64,000 nt of DNA, taken from the NCBI GenBank assembly GCA_014860355.1, contig JACZJV010000033.1, forward strand, positions 1 to 64,000, in the 5' to 3' direction. Positions 1 through 9,027 of the stretch are shown here, piece after piece (positions within the stretch are counted from its first letter, which is position 1; each line of letters begins with the position of its first letter). Both the position numbers and the translations under genes were made by a program. This stretch comes from Burkholderiales bacterium. Lineage in GTDB: Bacteria > Pseudomonadota > Gammaproteobacteria > Burkholderiales > SG8-39. Below the pieces are notes generated by a model, which did not search any database, was not told the DNA's origin, and saw only the letters and a program-made list of their open reading frames with translations.

Positions 1-323
1 GCAATGCCGCCCAGACCGACCATGCAGAACGGTGTACGGGTCACATCGACCAGACGCACCGGCTCCCAGAAGCCGATCGACACGCCGATGCGCGGCGGAT
101 TGTTGCAATAGCAGATCGGCGTGGACGGATTGCCGATGTCAACCTGCCCGCCTGAGAGCAGCGAAGCGGCGCCGATCGTGAGCGGAAAGACACAGCTCCA
201 GCAGATGTCGGTGATGGGGTTCATGAAGCGGCCGTGGCAGGTCGGTCCGGCCAATACTGGCGCCGCCAGCGCGAAGCTGGCGATGAGGAGTGCGATCGCG
301 ACGAGACGATTACAGAATTTCAT
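1..323 (-). CDS. traU: TraU, conjugative pilus assembly protein (C-terminal part outside window)
   Basis: The minus strand opens at ATG 323 and stays open to the window edge, so only the N-terminal ~107 residues are seen. After a signal peptide (hydrophobic stretch ending near VLAGPTCHG) comes GRFMNPITDICWSCVFPLTI, which is the N-terminal signature of TraU proteins of F-type type IV secretion systems. TraU is a periplasmic protein needed for DNA transfer and is rich in cysteines that need a disulfide isomerase, which fits the dsbC gene in the same operon. The start overlaps the 3' end of traW by 14 bp, which implies translational coupling. Identification rests on this motif plus gene order. 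Confidence 0.9.
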   Translation of the reverse strand, partial: MKFCNRLVAIALLIASFALAAPVLAGPTCHGRFMNPITDICWSCVFPLTIGAASLLSGGQVDIGNPSTPICYCNNPPRIGVSIGFWEPVRLVDVTRTPFCMVGLGGI

Positions 324-960
324 CGATGCGTAGCCTCTTGCCTTCCTGCGAGACGAGCGCTGGCACGTGCCGGATGCCGAGCTTGTCGGTGAGCGTCCCC
401 TCTTGGTCGAAGAACACCGGGCGCTTCCAGCGGCGCATCAGATCGAGGTAGGAGCCCCCGGTCAGAATCACTTTCACCTTGCCGTCACGCTCGTCGAGAA
501 TTCCCCTCGCGCGACCGACCTGTGCGGCATCGCGCGCATCGATAAAAAGCAGCGCCTTCGAGAGCGACACTGTGTCGAGCGGGTTCACTTTCGTTCCCGG
601 TACGACGATTACCTTGCCGTCGGCGTCCGCGATGGCGTACGGGACAATAATGCTCGGGTCGTAGTAGAAGCTCCGTGCTTTGGTAGTTTTCGTGATCCTG
701 GCGATAGGTGCGGGTTGGTCGATTCCGCGCTTGACGCGGGCTTCTGTGTCCCGTTGAAGGCGTGCGAGCGCCCCGGTTGCCGCGGCTTCCCGAAGCTTCG
801 AGAGAATCACTTCGAGGAGACTTGGTTCGGCGATCGGATAGACCGGACCGATAACCCCGAGGTCTTGGGCACGGGCGGCGAACGAGAACAGGATCGCCGC
901 GACGACAAGCGCCGTGCGCCCATGCGGGACGGACCGGCGCCGAATCTCAGAAGAGTGCAT
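310..960 (-). CDS. traW: TraW, F-type conjugative pilus assembly protein
   Basis: A 216-residue protein with an N-terminal signal peptide (cleavage near FAARAQD) and the conserved YPIAEPSLLEVI region just after it, as in TraW of F-type systems. Further along, YDPSIIVPYAI and a C-terminal thioredoxin-like stretch (VPALVSQEGKRLRIDEIL) are also typical; the C-terminal part resembles TrbC, so the protein may be a TraW/TrbC-type fusion in function. TraW is periplasmic and is required for F-pilus assembly. It overlaps traU downstream by 14 bp and the traF-type peptidase upstream by 14 bp, so it is translated within the long tra operon. Confidence 0.85.
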   Translation of the reverse strand: MHSSEIRRRSVPHGRTALVVAAILFSFAARAQDLGVIGPVYPIAEPSLLEVILSKLREAAATGALARLQRDTEARVKRGIDQPAPIARITKTTKARSFYYDPSIIVPYAIADADGKVIVVPGTKVNPLDTVSLSKALLFIDARDAAQVGRARGILDERDGKVKVILTGGSYLDLMRRWKRPVFFDQEGTLTDKLGIRHVPALVSQEGKRLRIDEIL

Positions 961-1483
961 AGGCCCGTCCGATGATCTGTTGCGCCGAGACCCATCCCGT
1001 CAGCCGGTAGCGCGAATCCAGGCTGTCCGGGTGCGGTGCCCGCACGTAGTATCGGCCGTCGGGTAACACCCCGGTGGGGCCGAGTTCGAGCGGCACGCCC
1101 TGGCGGCTCACGGCCTTTGCCTGCCCTACTAGCTTGCCGTTCACGAAAAATTCCCGATCCACGCGCGTCACCGTATCACCTGCCATGCCGGCGATGACTT
1201 TCACGAACGTGACGCCGGCGGGATAGGGTCCACCACCCGGCCAGCGGAAGGCCACATACTCCCCGCGCTGCGGCAGTTCACCCTTGTGGATCAGGAAGAA
1301 TCGGTACGGCAGACTGGGGGATGCGTTCAAGCCGAAGCCGAAATGCGCCTGAAATAGCGCCGCACCGACAATCAACAGCAGGTAAGCGATTCCCCGCCGG
1401 CGCACATGCGCGCTCAAGCTGTGACGGAAGGATTCGGAAACGAACCGGTCGAGGAGGGGCTGCTTGAGAAACAGATAACGCAT
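947..1483 (-). CDS. traF: TraF-type S26 signal peptidase of the conjugation system
   Basis: About 178 residues from the ATG at 1483, chosen because it sits 8 bp downstream of the trbI stop; longer in-frame starts would lie inside trbI. One transmembrane segment (GIAYLLLIVGAALFQAHFGF) is followed by ASPSLPYRFFLI, holding the catalytic Ser region, and FVKVIAGMAGDTV, holding the catalytic Lys with the GD motif of family S26 peptidases. The C-terminal DSLDSRY matches the conserved box of this family. Peptidases of this type (TraF of RP4, TrhF of R27) process pilin or exported transfer proteins at the inner membrane. The end overlaps traW by 14 bp. Confidence 0.85.
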   Translation of the reverse strand: MRYLFLKQPLLDRFVSESFRHSLSAHVRRRGIAYLLLIVGAALFQAHFGFGLNASPSLPYRFFLIHKGELPQRGEYVAFRWPGGGPYPAGVTFVKVIAGMAGDTVTRVDREFFVNGKLVGQAKAVSRQGVPLELGPTGVLPDGRYYVRAPHPDSLDSRYRLTGWVSAQQIIGRAYALF

Positions 1484-1491
1484 CGCGCGGC

Positions 1492-1854
1492 CTACAGCAG
1501 CCGCCGGCGTACTTCCGGCGTGAGATCCGGAAGGAGCGGCACCGGGCCGACGACCGCACCGCGCGCGAGAATGAGGCAGCGGCACTCTTCCGGCAGGGAC
1601 TGAATCAGTGAAGTGACCTCCAAGCCGAATGCGTTCGCACGCTTCAGCGCCAGGGCTCGGTCCTCGTCGGTGGAATCGCGCTTCACCAGCACCGCGGCGA
1701 CCTGCGTTTCCTTCAACCGGTACAGCTCACCGACATCGAGGACGGCGATTAATGGTGCTCTGGAAGTCGCGAACCACAGCGCGTAGGCGACAATGAATAC
1801 GACGCTCAACAGCGCGTTGGCTATTACCAGAATGGAGACGGTCTTGACGCTCAC
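1492..1854 (-). CDS. trbI: TrbI-like F-type transfer protein
   Basis: A 120-residue protein with one N-terminal transmembrane helix (ILVIANALLSVVFIVAYALWF) and a periplasmic remainder. The size, topology, and position between traC and the traF-type peptidase and traW match TrbI of F-type systems (inner-membrane protein that affects pilus retraction). Similarity at residue level is weak, so the name depends mostly on synteny. The ATG at 1854 overlaps the traC stop by 4 bp (ATGA type), showing translational coupling. Confidence 0.7.
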   Translation of the reverse strand: MSVKTVSILVIANALLSVVFIVAYALWFATSRAPLIAVLDVGELYRLKETQVAAVLVKRDSTDEDRALALKRANAFGLEVTSLIQSLPEECRCLILARGAVVGPVPLLPDLTPEVRRRLL

Positions 1855-4406
1855 GTCAGGCTCCGGTCGCGCAACACGGCATCGATCGCCTGGGAGACAG
1901 TCATCCCGGAAGCGCGCTTTTCGTTGATGGCGCCGAAATCCTCGGCGCGGCTGGAAAAAAGGAGCAGGCTGTACGGATCGACGATCAGCCGCCCGATGCC
2001 GTTGCCAACCGGTGAATGGATGAAGATCTCTGAATAGGCGCCATGTTCGGTGCGTAGCGACTGCAGCAGGCGCTTCATCGCGTCATCCATCGTGAGCTGG
2101 CCGAGCTTGTCCATCATCTCAATCGATTCCGGCTTTTGCCGCAGCAGAAACATCCAGTCGGAGTTGTCGAGTGCCGCCTTGGCAGCAGGGTTGCGGTAGT
2201 AGTCGTCCACGCCTTGCGTTGCCGACATGAAGGCGCCCTTGTACTTGCGCGCCCGGCGGTAGCCTGCCTCGATGAACTCGGCGGTCGCGCCGCCGGAGAG
2301 CAGATCCCAGGCCTCGTCGATAATGACGATCTTCTTGCGTTCGCGGCTGAAGTACATCTCGCGGGTGATGCGATACATCACGATCAACAGCACCACGGTC
2401 TGCAGGTCTTTCTTCGCCTTCAGTTCCTCGAGTTCCAGGACGATGAAATTGGCACTGAAGTCGATGGTCGCCTTAGACTCGAAGTATTTGCCGTACGCGC
2501 CTTCGCGCGTGTAGGGGTGCAGCATCGCCGCGAGGTCCTTCAGCCGCCGGTCTTCGTCATGGCTTTCCTCGTCGAGCCGGCCGGTCGCGAGCAGGTCGTA
2601 AATGTCGGAGACCGTCATCGCGTTGCCCTTGGCTTTCCAAACCTTCTTGATCGCCGCACCGAGCGTGGAGTACTGGAAGCCATCCAGTGGCTCGCGCGGG
2701 GAAACCATCTGGGCGAGCAGCGGTTGCAGGAGTTCCATATCCTCGTCAATATCCTGAACGACGGTGAACGGGTTGAGCGACAAGGCCGCGTTCTCGGTGA
2801 ACTCGATGAAGCTGCCGCCGAAGTTGCGGCAGGCTTTCTCGTAGGAGCGGCCAACGTCGATGATCCAGACCCGGGCGCCGGTACCGAGATAGGCGGCGGC
2901 GATTTCATTCAACAGCAGCGACTTGCCGGAACCCGAAGTGCCGGCGATGGCGACGTTGTAGTTGCCGGCCGGGTTATCGTAGACATCAAGTTGCATGACC
3001 TGGCCGCGCCGGCCGCCGAAGAGCAGCACCGGGGTGCCGGTGCCCTGCCATTCGGCAATCAAGGGGGCGAGGTGAACGGCATTTGAGGAAGTCTTGGTGG
3101 TCACCCGCTTCATGCGCTTCAGGTCCCCGTGAAATGGTGTGGAATGCGTCATGGGCAGCGAACCGATCAGTGCCTGCGTCATCATCATGGTGTCGTTGGT
3201 GAGCTCGAAGCCGCGCGCCCGGAAGATTGACCGCGCGGCCTGCTCGGCACGGGTAATGTCATCGGATGCCGCGAACAGGGCTACCTGGTGCACCAGGTCG
3301 ACCAGTTGCTGGCCTTCATCCATCGCCTTCAAGACGATATCCCAGTCGGCCTTGCGCTCCTGCAGGTCCGGGAGAAAGCGGGCCATGTAGCTCGTGGCGT
3401 TTGTGGTGGCGCGCGCCGCCTTGAGAAAGGCCCAGTTGCGCGTAGCCTCTGGGTCGAGCACGTGCACGCTGAGGGTCAACATGAACGGGCAGGGATACTG
3501 GAGGGTGCTCTGGTACAGGTCGCCGATCAGGCTCCCCATGTTCCAGAGCGCGAAGCGGGGCGGAAATGACCGCACCGAAAGCAGCCGCAGCTCGCTGCTT
3601 CTCGCTTCGGCCGGGTTGAATAGATCAATGCCGGTTTGGCGAATGCGCATACGGGTCGCTCGATCGATGACCTGATCGCGAAGCTCCCGGCCCTCGTCAT
3701 AGGTAAGCGGAAGACAATCGCCCGTCTGGCGATGCGGATCGATCAGCGCGGAGACCCAGTTGACGAGGTCACCCGCTGTCCACGCCCGCGACGGGAAACC
3801 TGCCGCGTGCAGGGTCGCCCGGGCGCTGTCGCGCAGTAGCAGCAGGTCGTCGAGGCGCGCGAGATCCTCCGGGTTGCCGGGAATCGAGACGCTGACCAGC
3901 AGACGAAAATCCCGGAACAGGTAGCTTTGTGCGGGCAAGAGCGACGCCCTGCTGCCGGCGAGGTAGTGTTCCACCCGTCGCCGCGCCATGATGCGATGAA
4001 TGTTGGTGTGGCGCCCGGCCCGGCCGAGGATCGAAAACTCCGGCACATCGTCATCGGGCAGGCGAAGTGCGGCGTAGCGCGCGAGCGGAACGCGAATGGC
4101 GGGGCTCGCATAGAGATGAAACTGGATGCCGGTGCCGGGCGGCGATGCGGCATAAAGCGCAGTCAGCACGCGCGTCATCTCCTCGTCGGCGCCGGATTGT
4201 GGCCGTACTTCCAGGCAGAAGCCGATCGAATCGCGATTCACGAACACCTGGCGGTCTTCGAGATACGCGCGATAGGGCAGCCATTCCGAGAAGGCAGCCG
4301 CGTCCTCGGCTGAAATGGCGGACTCCCCTTGGGATCGGGGAACAAGGTCCGATGCCTTCGCTCCGGAAAGCGCGGATTCGAGGTCGGCGAGCAGGGTGCG
4401 AAGCAC
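1851..4406 (-). CDS. traC: TraC, type IV secretion ATPase
   Basis: An 851-residue protein, the normal length for TraC/VirB4-class ATPases. The N-terminal ~400 residues are the TraC/TrbE accessory domain. The ATPase domain carries Walker A GTSGSGKS with Lys near residue 495 and Walker B IVIIDEAWDLL with Asp-Glu near residues 697-698. TraC energises pilus assembly at the cytoplasmic face of the inner membrane and binds TraL/TraE-type membrane partners also encoded here. It is the largest gene of the operon, lies 3 bp downstream of traV, and overlaps trbI by 4 bp. Confidence 0.95.
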   Translation of the reverse strand: MLRTLLADLESALSGAKASDLVPRSQGESAISAEDAAAFSEWLPYRAYLEDRQVFVNRDSIGFCLEVRPQSGADEEMTRVLTALYAASPPGTGIQFHLYASPAIRVPLARYAALRLPDDDVPEFSILGRAGRHTNIHRIMARRRVEHYLAGSRASLLPAQSYLFRDFRLLVSVSIPGNPEDLARLDDLLLLRDSARATLHAAGFPSRAWTAGDLVNWVSALIDPHRQTGDCLPLTYDEGRELRDQVIDRATRMRIRQTGIDLFNPAEARSSELRLLSVRSFPPRFALWNMGSLIGDLYQSTLQYPCPFMLTLSVHVLDPEATRNWAFLKAARATTNATSYMARFLPDLQERKADWDIVLKAMDEGQQLVDLVHQVALFAASDDITRAEQAARSIFRARGFELTNDTMMMTQALIGSLPMTHSTPFHGDLKRMKRVTTKTSSNAVHLAPLIAEWQGTGTPVLLFGGRRGQVMQLDVYDNPAGNYNVAIAGTSGSGKSLLLNEIAAAYLGTGARVWIIDVGRSYEKACRNFGGSFIEFTENAALSLNPFTVVQDIDEDMELLQPLLAQMVSPREPLDGFQYSTLGAAIKKVWKAKGNAMTVSDIYDLLATGRLDEESHDEDRRLKDLAAMLHPYTREGAYGKYFESKATIDFSANFIVLELEELKAKKDLQTVVLLIVMYRITREMYFSRERKKIVIIDEAWDLLSGGATAEFIEAGYRRARKYKGAFMSATQGVDDYYRNPAAKAALDNSDWMFLLRQKPESIEMMDKLGQLTMDDAMKRLLQSLRTEHGAYSEIFIHSPVGNGIGRLIVDPYSLLLFSSRAEDFGAINEKRASGMTVSQAIDAVLRDRSLT

Positions 4407-4409
4407 GAG

Positions 4410-4979
4410 TCAACGCTCCATCGGGACGGGCTCTGGACCCGATGACAAATTTGCGGGAGGCAGCGGGTAGCGGGTCGGAGCCTGCGGCGTCTCGCTCGGA
4501 GCCTTCGCGGGTGAGGGGTCCTCAGCGGGGGATAGCGGGGGTGCCACGCCGTCTACGCGGGAACGTGACACCGGCCGCACGTGCTCGATGAGCCAGCGTC
4601 CGGTATCGGCAACCACATGAACGATTGCCTCTTCGTGCAGATCCCCGTCGGCGTCTTCCCACGGTGCGATCCACACTCGCAGCACGCGCGGATTGGACCG
4701 AATCGAGCTGCCCGAGACGGCCGCGGGTCTGCCGGGCGCGATGGAACTTGCCCCATAGATGGCAGGGGCGGCCGGCGGAGATATCTTCTCGCGCGGCTTT
4801 GCTGGCTTTGGCAGGCCCTGAGCCGAATTCGCATATACGCCGGAAACGGAAGTGCAGATCGCCCCTTCGGGTGCCTTGCAGGCATAGCCGTTCGCACCGC
4901 CCACACCGGACAAGGTGGACGCGCAGCCAGAAAGGACTAAAACGACGAAGAGCGGCGGCGCGACGGCGTTTCGATTCAT
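4410..4979 (-). CDS. traV: TraV, outer-membrane lipoprotein of the transfer apparatus
   Basis: About 189 residues from ATG 4979; this start overlaps the dsbC stop in an ATGA and gives a proper lipoprotein signal with lipobox LSGC followed by ASTLSG. TraV is the VirB7-like lipoprotein that anchors the TraK/TraB core complex in the outer membrane. The conserved Cys pair region (YACKAPEGAICTSV) is present, and the rest is Pro/Ala-rich low-complexity sequence as is usual for TraV. Located between dsbC and traC, as in SXT/R27-like elements. Confidence 0.85.
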   Translation of the reverse strand: MNRNAVAPPLFVVLVLSGCASTLSGVGGANGYACKAPEGAICTSVSGVYANSAQGLPKPAKPREKISPPAAPAIYGASSIAPGRPAAVSGSSIRSNPRVLRVWIAPWEDADGDLHEEAIVHVVADTGRWLIEHVRPVSRSRVDGVAPPLSPAEDPSPAKAPSETPQAPTRYPLPPANLSSGPEPVPMER

Positions 4980-5752
4980 CGTGCTTCGCTCTTCATCGAC
5001 ACGGGGCCTTCTGCGCTGGCCGTGGAGCGAGCTAGCCATGCTTCGATCTGCGCGTTGCTCGCAGCGCCTGGAAGTACGCGACCATCCGCGGCCACGAGAG
5101 TCGGCGTGCCCGAAACGCCGAGGCGATCACCGAGAGCAACGTTTCGATCAACTGGGTGGGGGCATTCCTCTGCCGAGATCTTCTCGTCGCGCCACATCAG
5201 GGCGTGCCAGGCCGCGACCCGGTCCTTGGAGCACCAGACGGCAATCGCCTTGCTCCTTGCCTCGGGATGCAGTGATGCGATCGGCATCAGAAACGTATAG
5301 ATCGTGAGGTCGGTGAGGCTCTTCATCTCCACTTCGAGCCTGCGGCAGTAGGGACAATCGGGATCGCTGAAGATGGCAAGCGTGCGTGCGCCGGTGCCGC
5401 GCACTTCCTTTACCGCATCGGCCAGAGGCAGGGACGAGAACTCGACGCGCGCGAACGCATCCTTGCGTTCCGCCGTGAGGTCGCGCTGGGTCTTCATGTC
5501 GTAGAGATGGCCGAAGAGGAAGTACTGGCCGGTCTCATCGACGTAGGCGAGGTTCGCACCCATGACCACTTCGAATACACCGGGCCACGGCGTGCTGTTG
5601 ACCGCGCCGAAGCGCGTGGCGGGATAGAGCGCCTGCAGACGCTCAGCCATCGAGGTCGGCAGCGCTGCGCTCGTCTGCGCCGCGGATGGAAATGATATTG
5701 CTGCACCGAGCGTGCATAGGCACAGCGTGCTGCGAAGTCTACTGATCGTCAT
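4976..5752 (-). CDS. dsbC: DsbC-family disulfide isomerase of the conjugation system
   Basis: A 258-residue exported thioredoxin-fold protein. It has a signal peptide (ends near FPSAAQT), an N-terminal dimerisation-like domain, the redox motif DPDCPYCRRLE with CPYC, and the cis-Pro loop SGTPTLV. DsbC-type isomerases in F-type elements help fold Cys-rich periplasmic transfer proteins such as TraU and TraN. The gene overlaps traB upstream by 14 bp and traV downstream by 4 bp. Two additional Cys (AVWCSKD, EECPHP) are as in the family. Confidence 0.92.
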   Translation of the reverse strand: MTISRLRSTLCLCTLGAAISFPSAAQTSAALPTSMAERLQALYPATRFGAVNSTPWPGVFEVVMGANLAYVDETGQYFLFGHLYDMKTQRDLTAERKDAFARVEFSSLPLADAVKEVRGTGARTLAIFSDPDCPYCRRLEVEMKSLTDLTIYTFLMPIASLHPEARSKAIAVWCSKDRVAAWHALMWRDEKISAEECPHPVDRNVALGDRLGVSGTPTLVAADGRVLPGAASNAQIEAWLARSTASAEGPVSMKSEAR

Positions 5753-7073
5753 CGGTGTTTCTCCTTAAATTGTGTGTGCGTTCGGTGAGGTACGGAAACG
5801 CCTCGCTGTCCTGGGATGCGGCGTCGAGGGAACCTTGCAAAGAGACGCCCTGCGTGATCACCACATCAACCGTGCGTCCGGCGTCCACTTCGATTACCGG
5901 GAATACTTTTTCCGCGAGGCTGATGTAGTACTGCGCTAGCCGCTCCAGAGCGCGGCCGACGCCGGTGCCGAAGCCGACCTCGAACTGCTTGCCCGGATCC
6001 ACACTGGTGGTCGCGCCGAGCGGGGAGACGGACATCGTGGTCGCGCTTTGCTGGAAGGCTTGGCCGATGCCGCTTGCCACACCGGCGAGCAGCGCATTCG
6101 CGAGCAACTGGCCCTGTTTCGATACCAGGCGTCCGCGCATGCCGGCCTTGCCGTCTTCGCCGGCCACGTAGCCCTTGACCGGGACATCGATTGCGGTTCC
6201 GTCGCGCGTGACACAGGAAAGCGACTCGGTGCGAATGTAGGCGCGCTCCGAACTCATGTCGCCATAGCCTGCACCGATCACGAAGCATTCCTTTATCCGC
6301 GAGCGAAAGTGGTTGGGCAGCACCGCGTTGTCGACTAGCCGCAGCAGCACGGGCTGGGGGTTTCGTTGTGACTGCCCGCCAGTAGGGGCATCGAGACCGC
6401 CCAGCAGGACCGCCCGGCTGAATGCACCGCTCGGGATGTACCTGCGGGAATCGCGCGCCGGAGTGTTCGCAACCTTGGATGTGTCCGCCGGGGCCTTTCC
6501 TGCCTTCGAGATGGTTCCGTCGGAAAGGGAAACACTCAATATCCCCGCGGGCGCTACAGTCCCGCCGGCGATAGCCGGCGCAACCGGTGAGGCGAAGGTC
6601 GAGATCGATCCAGGTCGCGGTGGCGGAGGCGGGGGCAGCCGCTGTGGGCCGCCATCGGATTGATCCCCACCAGGCCGATCCGGTCCGAAGTTGGGACGGA
6701 CGGCCGGAGCGGCAACCGGCGGCGGAGGCAAGGTCGTGAGCCCCGTCTGCTCCAGTTTTTTTAGGCGCTCCATCATCGCACTGCTCTGTCCCTCCAACTC
6801 GCCATTGCGCAGCGACAGTTCGCGCGACCTCTGCTCGATACTCTTCAGTTGAGCGTCGGCTTGACCTCGCCAGGCGTCCTTGGGATCGACCTGGCCGCCA
6901 GGGGCGAGGATGTTGGTGGTTTTGGGCTTCACTTGGCGCTCGTCCGAATCGCGCGAACCGGTCAGCGACACAGAGAGAAGTGAGGCGACGACGATGATCG
7001 CGGCGATACCTGCCAGCAGCAGGTACTGACGCCGCTTCACCGCGGTAGCGTTCAGTGGAGGAGACTCAGTCAT
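5739..7073 (-). CDS. traB: TraB, inner-membrane core protein (VirB10-like)
   Basis: A 444-residue protein with one N-terminal transmembrane helix (YLLLAGIAAIIVVASLLSVSL), then a coiled-coil (about residues 75-115, ending in MMERLKKLEQ), a long Pro-rich spacer (PPPPPPRPG) and a C-terminal TraB beta-barrel domain (PVLLRLVDNAVLPNHF; LSCVTRDGTAIDVPVKGYVA). This order is that of TraB/VirB10, which spans the periplasm and links the inner-membrane machinery to TraK/TraV at the outer membrane. It overlaps traK by 8 bp and dsbC by 14 bp. Confidence 0.93.
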   Translation of the reverse strand: MTESPPLNATAVKRRQYLLLAGIAAIIVVASLLSVSLTGSRDSDERQVKPKTTNILAPGGQVDPKDAWRGQADAQLKSIEQRSRELSLRNGELEGQSSAMMERLKKLEQTGLTTLPPPPVAAPAVRPNFGPDRPGGDQSDGGPQRLPPPPPPRPGSISTFASPVAPAIAGGTVAPAGILSVSLSDGTISKAGKAPADTSKVANTPARDSRRYIPSGAFSRAVLLGGLDAPTGGQSQRNPQPVLLRLVDNAVLPNHFRSRIKECFVIGAGYGDMSSERAYIRTESLSCVTRDGTAIDVPVKGYVAGEDGKAGMRGRLVSKQGQLLANALLAGVASGIGQAFQQSATTMSVSPLGATTSVDPGKQFEVGFGTGVGRALERLAQYYISLAEKVFPVIEVDAGRTVDVVITQGVSLQGSLDAASQDSEAFPYLTERTHNLRRNTDDDQ

Positions 7074-7779
7074 TGGCGCGCCGCTCCCGGATCACAAAAA
7101 GGTTCGTCGATTCGCCCGGGCGCAGGTTGCCTTGTTCCAGACTAACCGCCATGACGCCGGGCTTGTAGAGGTCGCGTTCGGCGAGGTTCACGTCAGCGCT
7201 TCCGATATTGGCAAGCTGGTACTTCTCGCCGACGATTTCGGCACCCAGCCACGCGCGCTGCAGCGTCAGGCGAACGCCCGGCCAAAGTGCGAACTGCTGT
7301 CCGGGTTCCCGCACTTCCATGTCGTCGGGAAGCGCATCGCCTGCCATTGCCAGTAGCAGGTTCTTGATCGTGCGCACGTGCAGGCCACTCCTCTCCATGC
7401 GAGAAGCGGACTTCAGGGGATCACGCGCCTCCCGGATCACGATGGCGTCACTCGGAGTATCGACCGGCTGCAACAGCAGGGCGACCGTGCTGCGCTCGGA
7501 GGTGATGAACAGATTGATCGGCTTCGTGCTCTCGGGTGATACAGGGCGGATGAAAATCTGGCCTTTCTCCTCGTCCTTCTCCAGCATGAACTCGCCGGCG
7601 TTGCCGGTGACCTTGCGGATTCGGCTGCGCTCGAAGCTGATGCGCGTAACTTCCTTTTGCGAGATCTTGCCGAGCACAGTTTCCCCGTCCTTGGCGTCCA
7701 GAATCTGGAGCGCGGAGGCGGGGTTACTGAGCGCCAGCAGCAGCGGAAGAAAGACGAGGCTGGGTTTCAAGAGGGTCAT
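7066..7779 (-). CDS. traK: TraK, secretin-like core protein (VirB9-like)
   Basis: About 237 residues starting at ATG 7779, picked because it directly precedes a signal peptide (PSLVFLPLLLALSNPASALQI); an upstream in-frame ATG lies within traE. The body is predicted beta-rich, with FERSRIRKVTG and FIRPVSPESTKPINLFITSE typical of TraK. TraK forms the outer-membrane ring with TraV and TraB. The 5' end overlaps traE by 56 bp, which is a longer overlap than at the other junctions of this operon; the 3' end overlaps traB by 8 bp. Confidence 0.9.
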   Translation of the reverse strand: MTLLKPSLVFLPLLLALSNPASALQILDAKDGETVLGKISQKEVTRISFERSRIRKVTGNAGEFMLEKDEEKGQIFIRPVSPESTKPINLFITSERSTVALLLQPVDTPSDAIVIREARDPLKSASRMERSGLHVRTIKNLLLAMAGDALPDDMEVREPGQQFALWPGVRLTLQRAWLGAEIVGEKYQLANIGSADVNLAERDLYKPGVMAVSLEQGNLRPGESTNLFVIRERRAND

Positions 7780-8335
7780 TGGGATTGGTCTCCCGGAATG
7801 CTTTGAGGAACACACGGCCGCCCGAGTACTGAAGCTCGATGGCGTAACCCTTCGAGACTTCCGATACGCGCCGGTCGCTGATAAAGTTTGTGAGCTGCCC
7901 GCGCACACCCACTCTGAGCGCGCGTTCGTCGACGGTCAGGTCCCGGGCGCTGAAAATCGTCGATGCGCCGTCGCGTTTAAGACGCTCTGCGGCGGCCAGA
8001 AGCGCAGTACGCAGTTCGCCGAAAGAGGCTGGAGCAGCGTACTGCAACAGCACCTTCGCTTGGTGGTCGACGCTCTGCGGTGTCACGTTGAGCGTGAGCT
8101 GCATGAGGAAGTACCCCATCTGTTCGAGGTACTCGCTGCTCACCCGGTCGGACTCGACCCAGAAGGTCTTGTGTATGGTAGGTGGCACGACGACGATTCG
8201 TTCATGACCGGAGAGGCGTACCGCGAAGACCGCGAGCACGAGATTCACGAGCATCGACCCCACCAGCAGGACGACCAGGAATGTCGTCGCCCGGCGGGCG
8301 CTCGCGATGTCTTCGCGCATCCACGCGAGCCTCAT
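7724..8335 (-). CDS. traE: TraE, inner-membrane pilus assembly protein (VirB8-like)
   Basis: About 203 residues from ATG 8335, which overlaps the traL stop in a 4-bp ATGA. One N-terminal transmembrane helix (TFLVVLLVGSMLVNLVLAVFA) is followed by a periplasmic domain with VVPPTIHKTFWVESDRVS, the hallmark of TraE. TraE is a bitopic inner-membrane scaffold protein of F-type systems. Its 3' end overlaps traK by 56 bp. Confidence 0.92.
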   Translation of the reverse strand: MRLAWMREDIASARRATTFLVVLLVGSMLVNLVLAVFAVRLSGHERIVVVPPTIHKTFWVESDRVSSEYLEQMGYFLMQLTLNVTPQSVDHQAKVLLQYAAPASFGELRTALLAAAERLKRDGASTIFSARDLTVDERALRVGVRGQLTNFISDRRVSEVSKGYAIELQYSGGRVFLKAFRETNPNDPLETQPRLSSAAAGAQ

Positions 8336-8622
8336 CCCACCATCTCCCGCAGGTGCGACGGTGGCGTCCGCTTGAGTCCTGTGACGGAGGCTGGTACGTG
8401 CCAATAGAGGAGGTGAAGCAAGAAGGCCGGATGTTTGCCTGCCTTCGCGCGACCGTAGGCCGAGGCGAGCAGCACCCCCACAGCACAACCACTCACGAAA
8501 AATCCCGAGATCATCCCCGCCAGTGCGGCGGCGAGCACCAGCAGCGATACGTCGAGGTCCCACCAGAACATGCGTGGCGGATCGTTCAGGCGCCGTGGAA
8601 TCTCTAGCGAAACGTCGCTCAT
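8332..8622 (-). CDS. traL: TraL, small inner-membrane protein of the transfer apparatus
   Basis: A 96-residue protein with the N-terminal motif IPRRLNDPPRMFWWDLD and two closely spaced hydrophobic helices, followed by a basic loop and the HPAFLLHLLYW segment. This is the usual TraL pattern (VirB3-like partner of TraC). It follows the pilin gene by 18 bp and overlaps traE by 4 bp. Confidence 0.92.
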   Translation of the reverse strand: MSDVSLEIPRRLNDPPRMFWWDLDVSLLVLAAALAGMISGFFVSGCAVGVLLASAYGRAKAGKHPAFLLHLLYWHVPASVTGLKRTPPSHLREMVG

Positions 8623-8640
8623 CGCTGAACCTGGTGCCGT

Positions 8641-8940
8641 TCAGACGACCGCGGTCATGATGCTGTCGATGATGGTCGGCACATAGACCATGAACAGCGC
8701 GAATACCACGCCGGCCAGCGCCGGGATCGGCGAGGAACGCGCAATGCCGATACCGGCACCCAGGATGAAAGCGGCGATCGCGATCGACTTGCCGAGGAAG
8801 CCGGTCGCCCAGTTGAGGAGCGTGGTGTACATTGTTTGAAACTCGGTACCGGTGGTGCCGGCCAGCGCGGAACCGGCGGCGAGCGTCAGGACGAGGGCGA
8901 GTGTGGTGTTAAAAGCGGCGATACTGCGGGTCTTGCTCAT
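8641..8940 (-). CDS. traA: TraA-type conjugative pilin precursor
   Basis: A 99-residue precursor from ATG 8940, which has a GGAG ribosome binding site about 8 nt upstream. A leader peptide ends at SALAGTTG, leaving a mature pilin of about 70 residues with two hydrophobic helices (SIAIAAFILGAGIGIA and ALAGVVFALFMVYVPTII), the architecture of F-type pilins. It is the first structural gene of the traALEKB series, as in F and SXT-like elements. Sequence similarity among pilins is low, so the call rests on topology and position. Confidence 0.8.
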   Translation of the reverse strand: MSKTRSIAAFNTTLALVLTLAAGSALAGTTGTEFQTMYTTLLNWATGFLGKSIAIAAFILGAGIGIARSSPIPALAGVVFALFMVYVPTIIDSIMTAVV

Positions 8941-9027
8941 TGAATGGATCTCCAGTGGTTGGGTTTTGGGGGTCAACGGGTTGGACTTCACGGGACAGGA
9001 ACTCATTTGCGATTAAGGCAAGCCGGT